A DNA stretch of 6,148 bases from HGM11416 sp045596285 (GTDB taxonomy: Bacteria > Bacillota > Clostridia > Christensenellales > Borkfalkiaceae): positions 1-6,148 of the forward strand of contig JAZOCA010000012.1 in NCBI GenBank assembly GCA_045596285.1, read 5' to 3'. Shown here piece after piece: positions 5,745 to 6,148 of the stretch. Every line of letters begins with the position of its first letter. The stretch's first letter is position 1. Position numbers and translations under genes: made by a program. The notes under the pieces are model-generated. The model made no database searches and was not told where the DNA came from. It was given only the letters and a program-made list of their open reading frames with translations.

Positions 5745-6148
5745 AAAACTCAACGGTTTCTACTGCTTTTTCAAGCACGTATTTTCCGAATAATACGATA
5801 GGAATCGTAATACAAGTAAAGACTACACCAACTGCTGCGGGATAGCCGTAGAACGGTTCTGCAGCACCTGCATTCGCAGAAATCTGTTGCGTCATATAGA
5901 ATAAGTAAAATCCTACTGTTGCAGTTTCATTTTCACCTTTTGTATACAAGAAAACGTTACCATCGAAAGTAATTATCGAAGACAAGTTAGAAATCATCGA
6001 AACGACGATAGTAGGCCAAATCAACGGCACAGAAACGGTGAAAAACTCTCTTACAAAGTTGTGCCCTTCAAGCTTACCAACCTCGTAAAGTTCGTTAGGA
6101 ATTCTAGCGTAAGCACCGGTAATAATAATGTTAAAGCCAACTATATGA
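5743..6148 (-). CDS. Carbohydrate ABC transporter permease, MalF/UgpA type, C-terminal part only
   Basis: The frame is open from the right edge (first full codon at 6147) to TGA at 5743, giving the last 134 residues of a protein that should be about 300 residues long. It opens with FNIIITGAYARIPNELYEVG, typical of the stretch leading into the EAA loop. The loop is EVGKLEG at fragment residues 22-28, with the usual Pro-Leu-Ile-Trp-Pro at 41-45. Two hydrophobic segments follow, around fragment residues 42-62 and 100-122, separated by an external loop rich in Gly, Thr and Tyr. The GTG at 6030 is internal to this longer frame and is not a true start, since codons upstream of it encode the conserved loop. 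The gene lies 8 bases before the MalG-like ATG and is the natural partner of that protein. It is called MalF-type rather than MalG-type from gene order and from ending KAVETVEF rather than GG-x-KG. Confidence 0.92.
   Translation of the reverse strand, partial: HIVGFNIIITGAYARIPNELYEVGKLEGHNFVREFFTVSVPLIWPTIVVSMISNLSSIITFDGNVFLYTKGENETATVGFYLFYMTQQISANAGAAEPFYGYPAAVGVVFTCITIPIVLFGKYVLEKAVETVEF
6013..6084 (-). other. EAA loop of the MalF-type permease
   Basis: This stretch encodes EVGKLEG followed by PLIWP. Compared with the consensus EAA-x-x-DG, both Ala positions differ (Val, Gly) and Asp is Glu, but the invariant Gly and the downstream Pro are kept. The variation is within what sugar permeases tolerate. 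Confidence 0.7.

Noticed and set aside
5735..5746. TTG start giving a 298-residue MalG-type permease
   Set aside because: No good Shine-Dalgarno precedes the TTG, whereas GAGG sits six bases before the ATG at 5734.
5743..6030. A separate 95-residue gene starting at GTG 6030
   Set aside because: The same frame stays open to the right edge and encodes the conserved EAA loop upstream of this GTG, so it is the tail of a longer permease.
1..6148. Phage, defence system or mobile element
   Set aside because: No transposase, integrase, nuclease, inverted ends or target-site duplication is visible; the window is explained by an importer and a surface repeat protein.

Overview
The window reads as part of one low-GC Bacillota (Clostridia-like) chromosome. 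All three recognisable genes lie on the minus strand and appear to form one operon. The grounds are an A+T-rich composition, strong GGGAG/GAGG Shine-Dalgarno sites, a binding-protein-dependent sugar importer and a Gram-positive-style exported lipoprotein. A gut or otherwise host-associated uncultured Clostridia lineage would fit, but the sequence alone does not fix the genus or family.

Layout in the direction of transcription (right to left). At 6148-5743 lies the C-terminal 134 residues of a MalF/UgpA-type sugar ABC permease, whose 5' part is outside the window. At 5734-4850 lies a complete MalG/UgpE-type partner permease of 294 residues; its Shine-Dalgarno site overlaps the upstream stop codon. 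After only 35 bases, 4814-1 holds one uninterrupted reading frame of 1604 codons that runs off the left edge. It encodes a giant exported, probably lipid-anchored protein.

The giant protein has a signal peptide ending in a Cys (residue 26), an N-terminal region of about 310 residues that looks like beta-sandwich/Ig-like modules, and six large tandem repeats. The repeat-to-repeat distances are 240, 231, 227, 227 and 227 residues (720, 693, 681, 681 and 681 bases). Each repeat carries a GLUG-like signature (F-x-G-x-L-D-G-x-G-H-T-I-x-N) followed by several rungs of the form hydrophobic-x-x-N-hydrophobic, as expected of a right-handed beta-helix. The inner repeats are nearly identical in their cores, but their linkers fall into two types, which points to recent tandem duplication or gene conversion.

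Working picture (inference): the two permeases form the membrane channel of a carbohydrate importer. The surface lipoprotein, made from the same transcript, may bind a glycan or host/biofilm surface that supplies the sugar. No solute-binding protein, ATPase, regulator, glycosidase, RNA gene, mobile element, CRISPR array or terminator is visible. No stretch over 300 bases lacks a gene; the only gaps are 35 and 8 bases.
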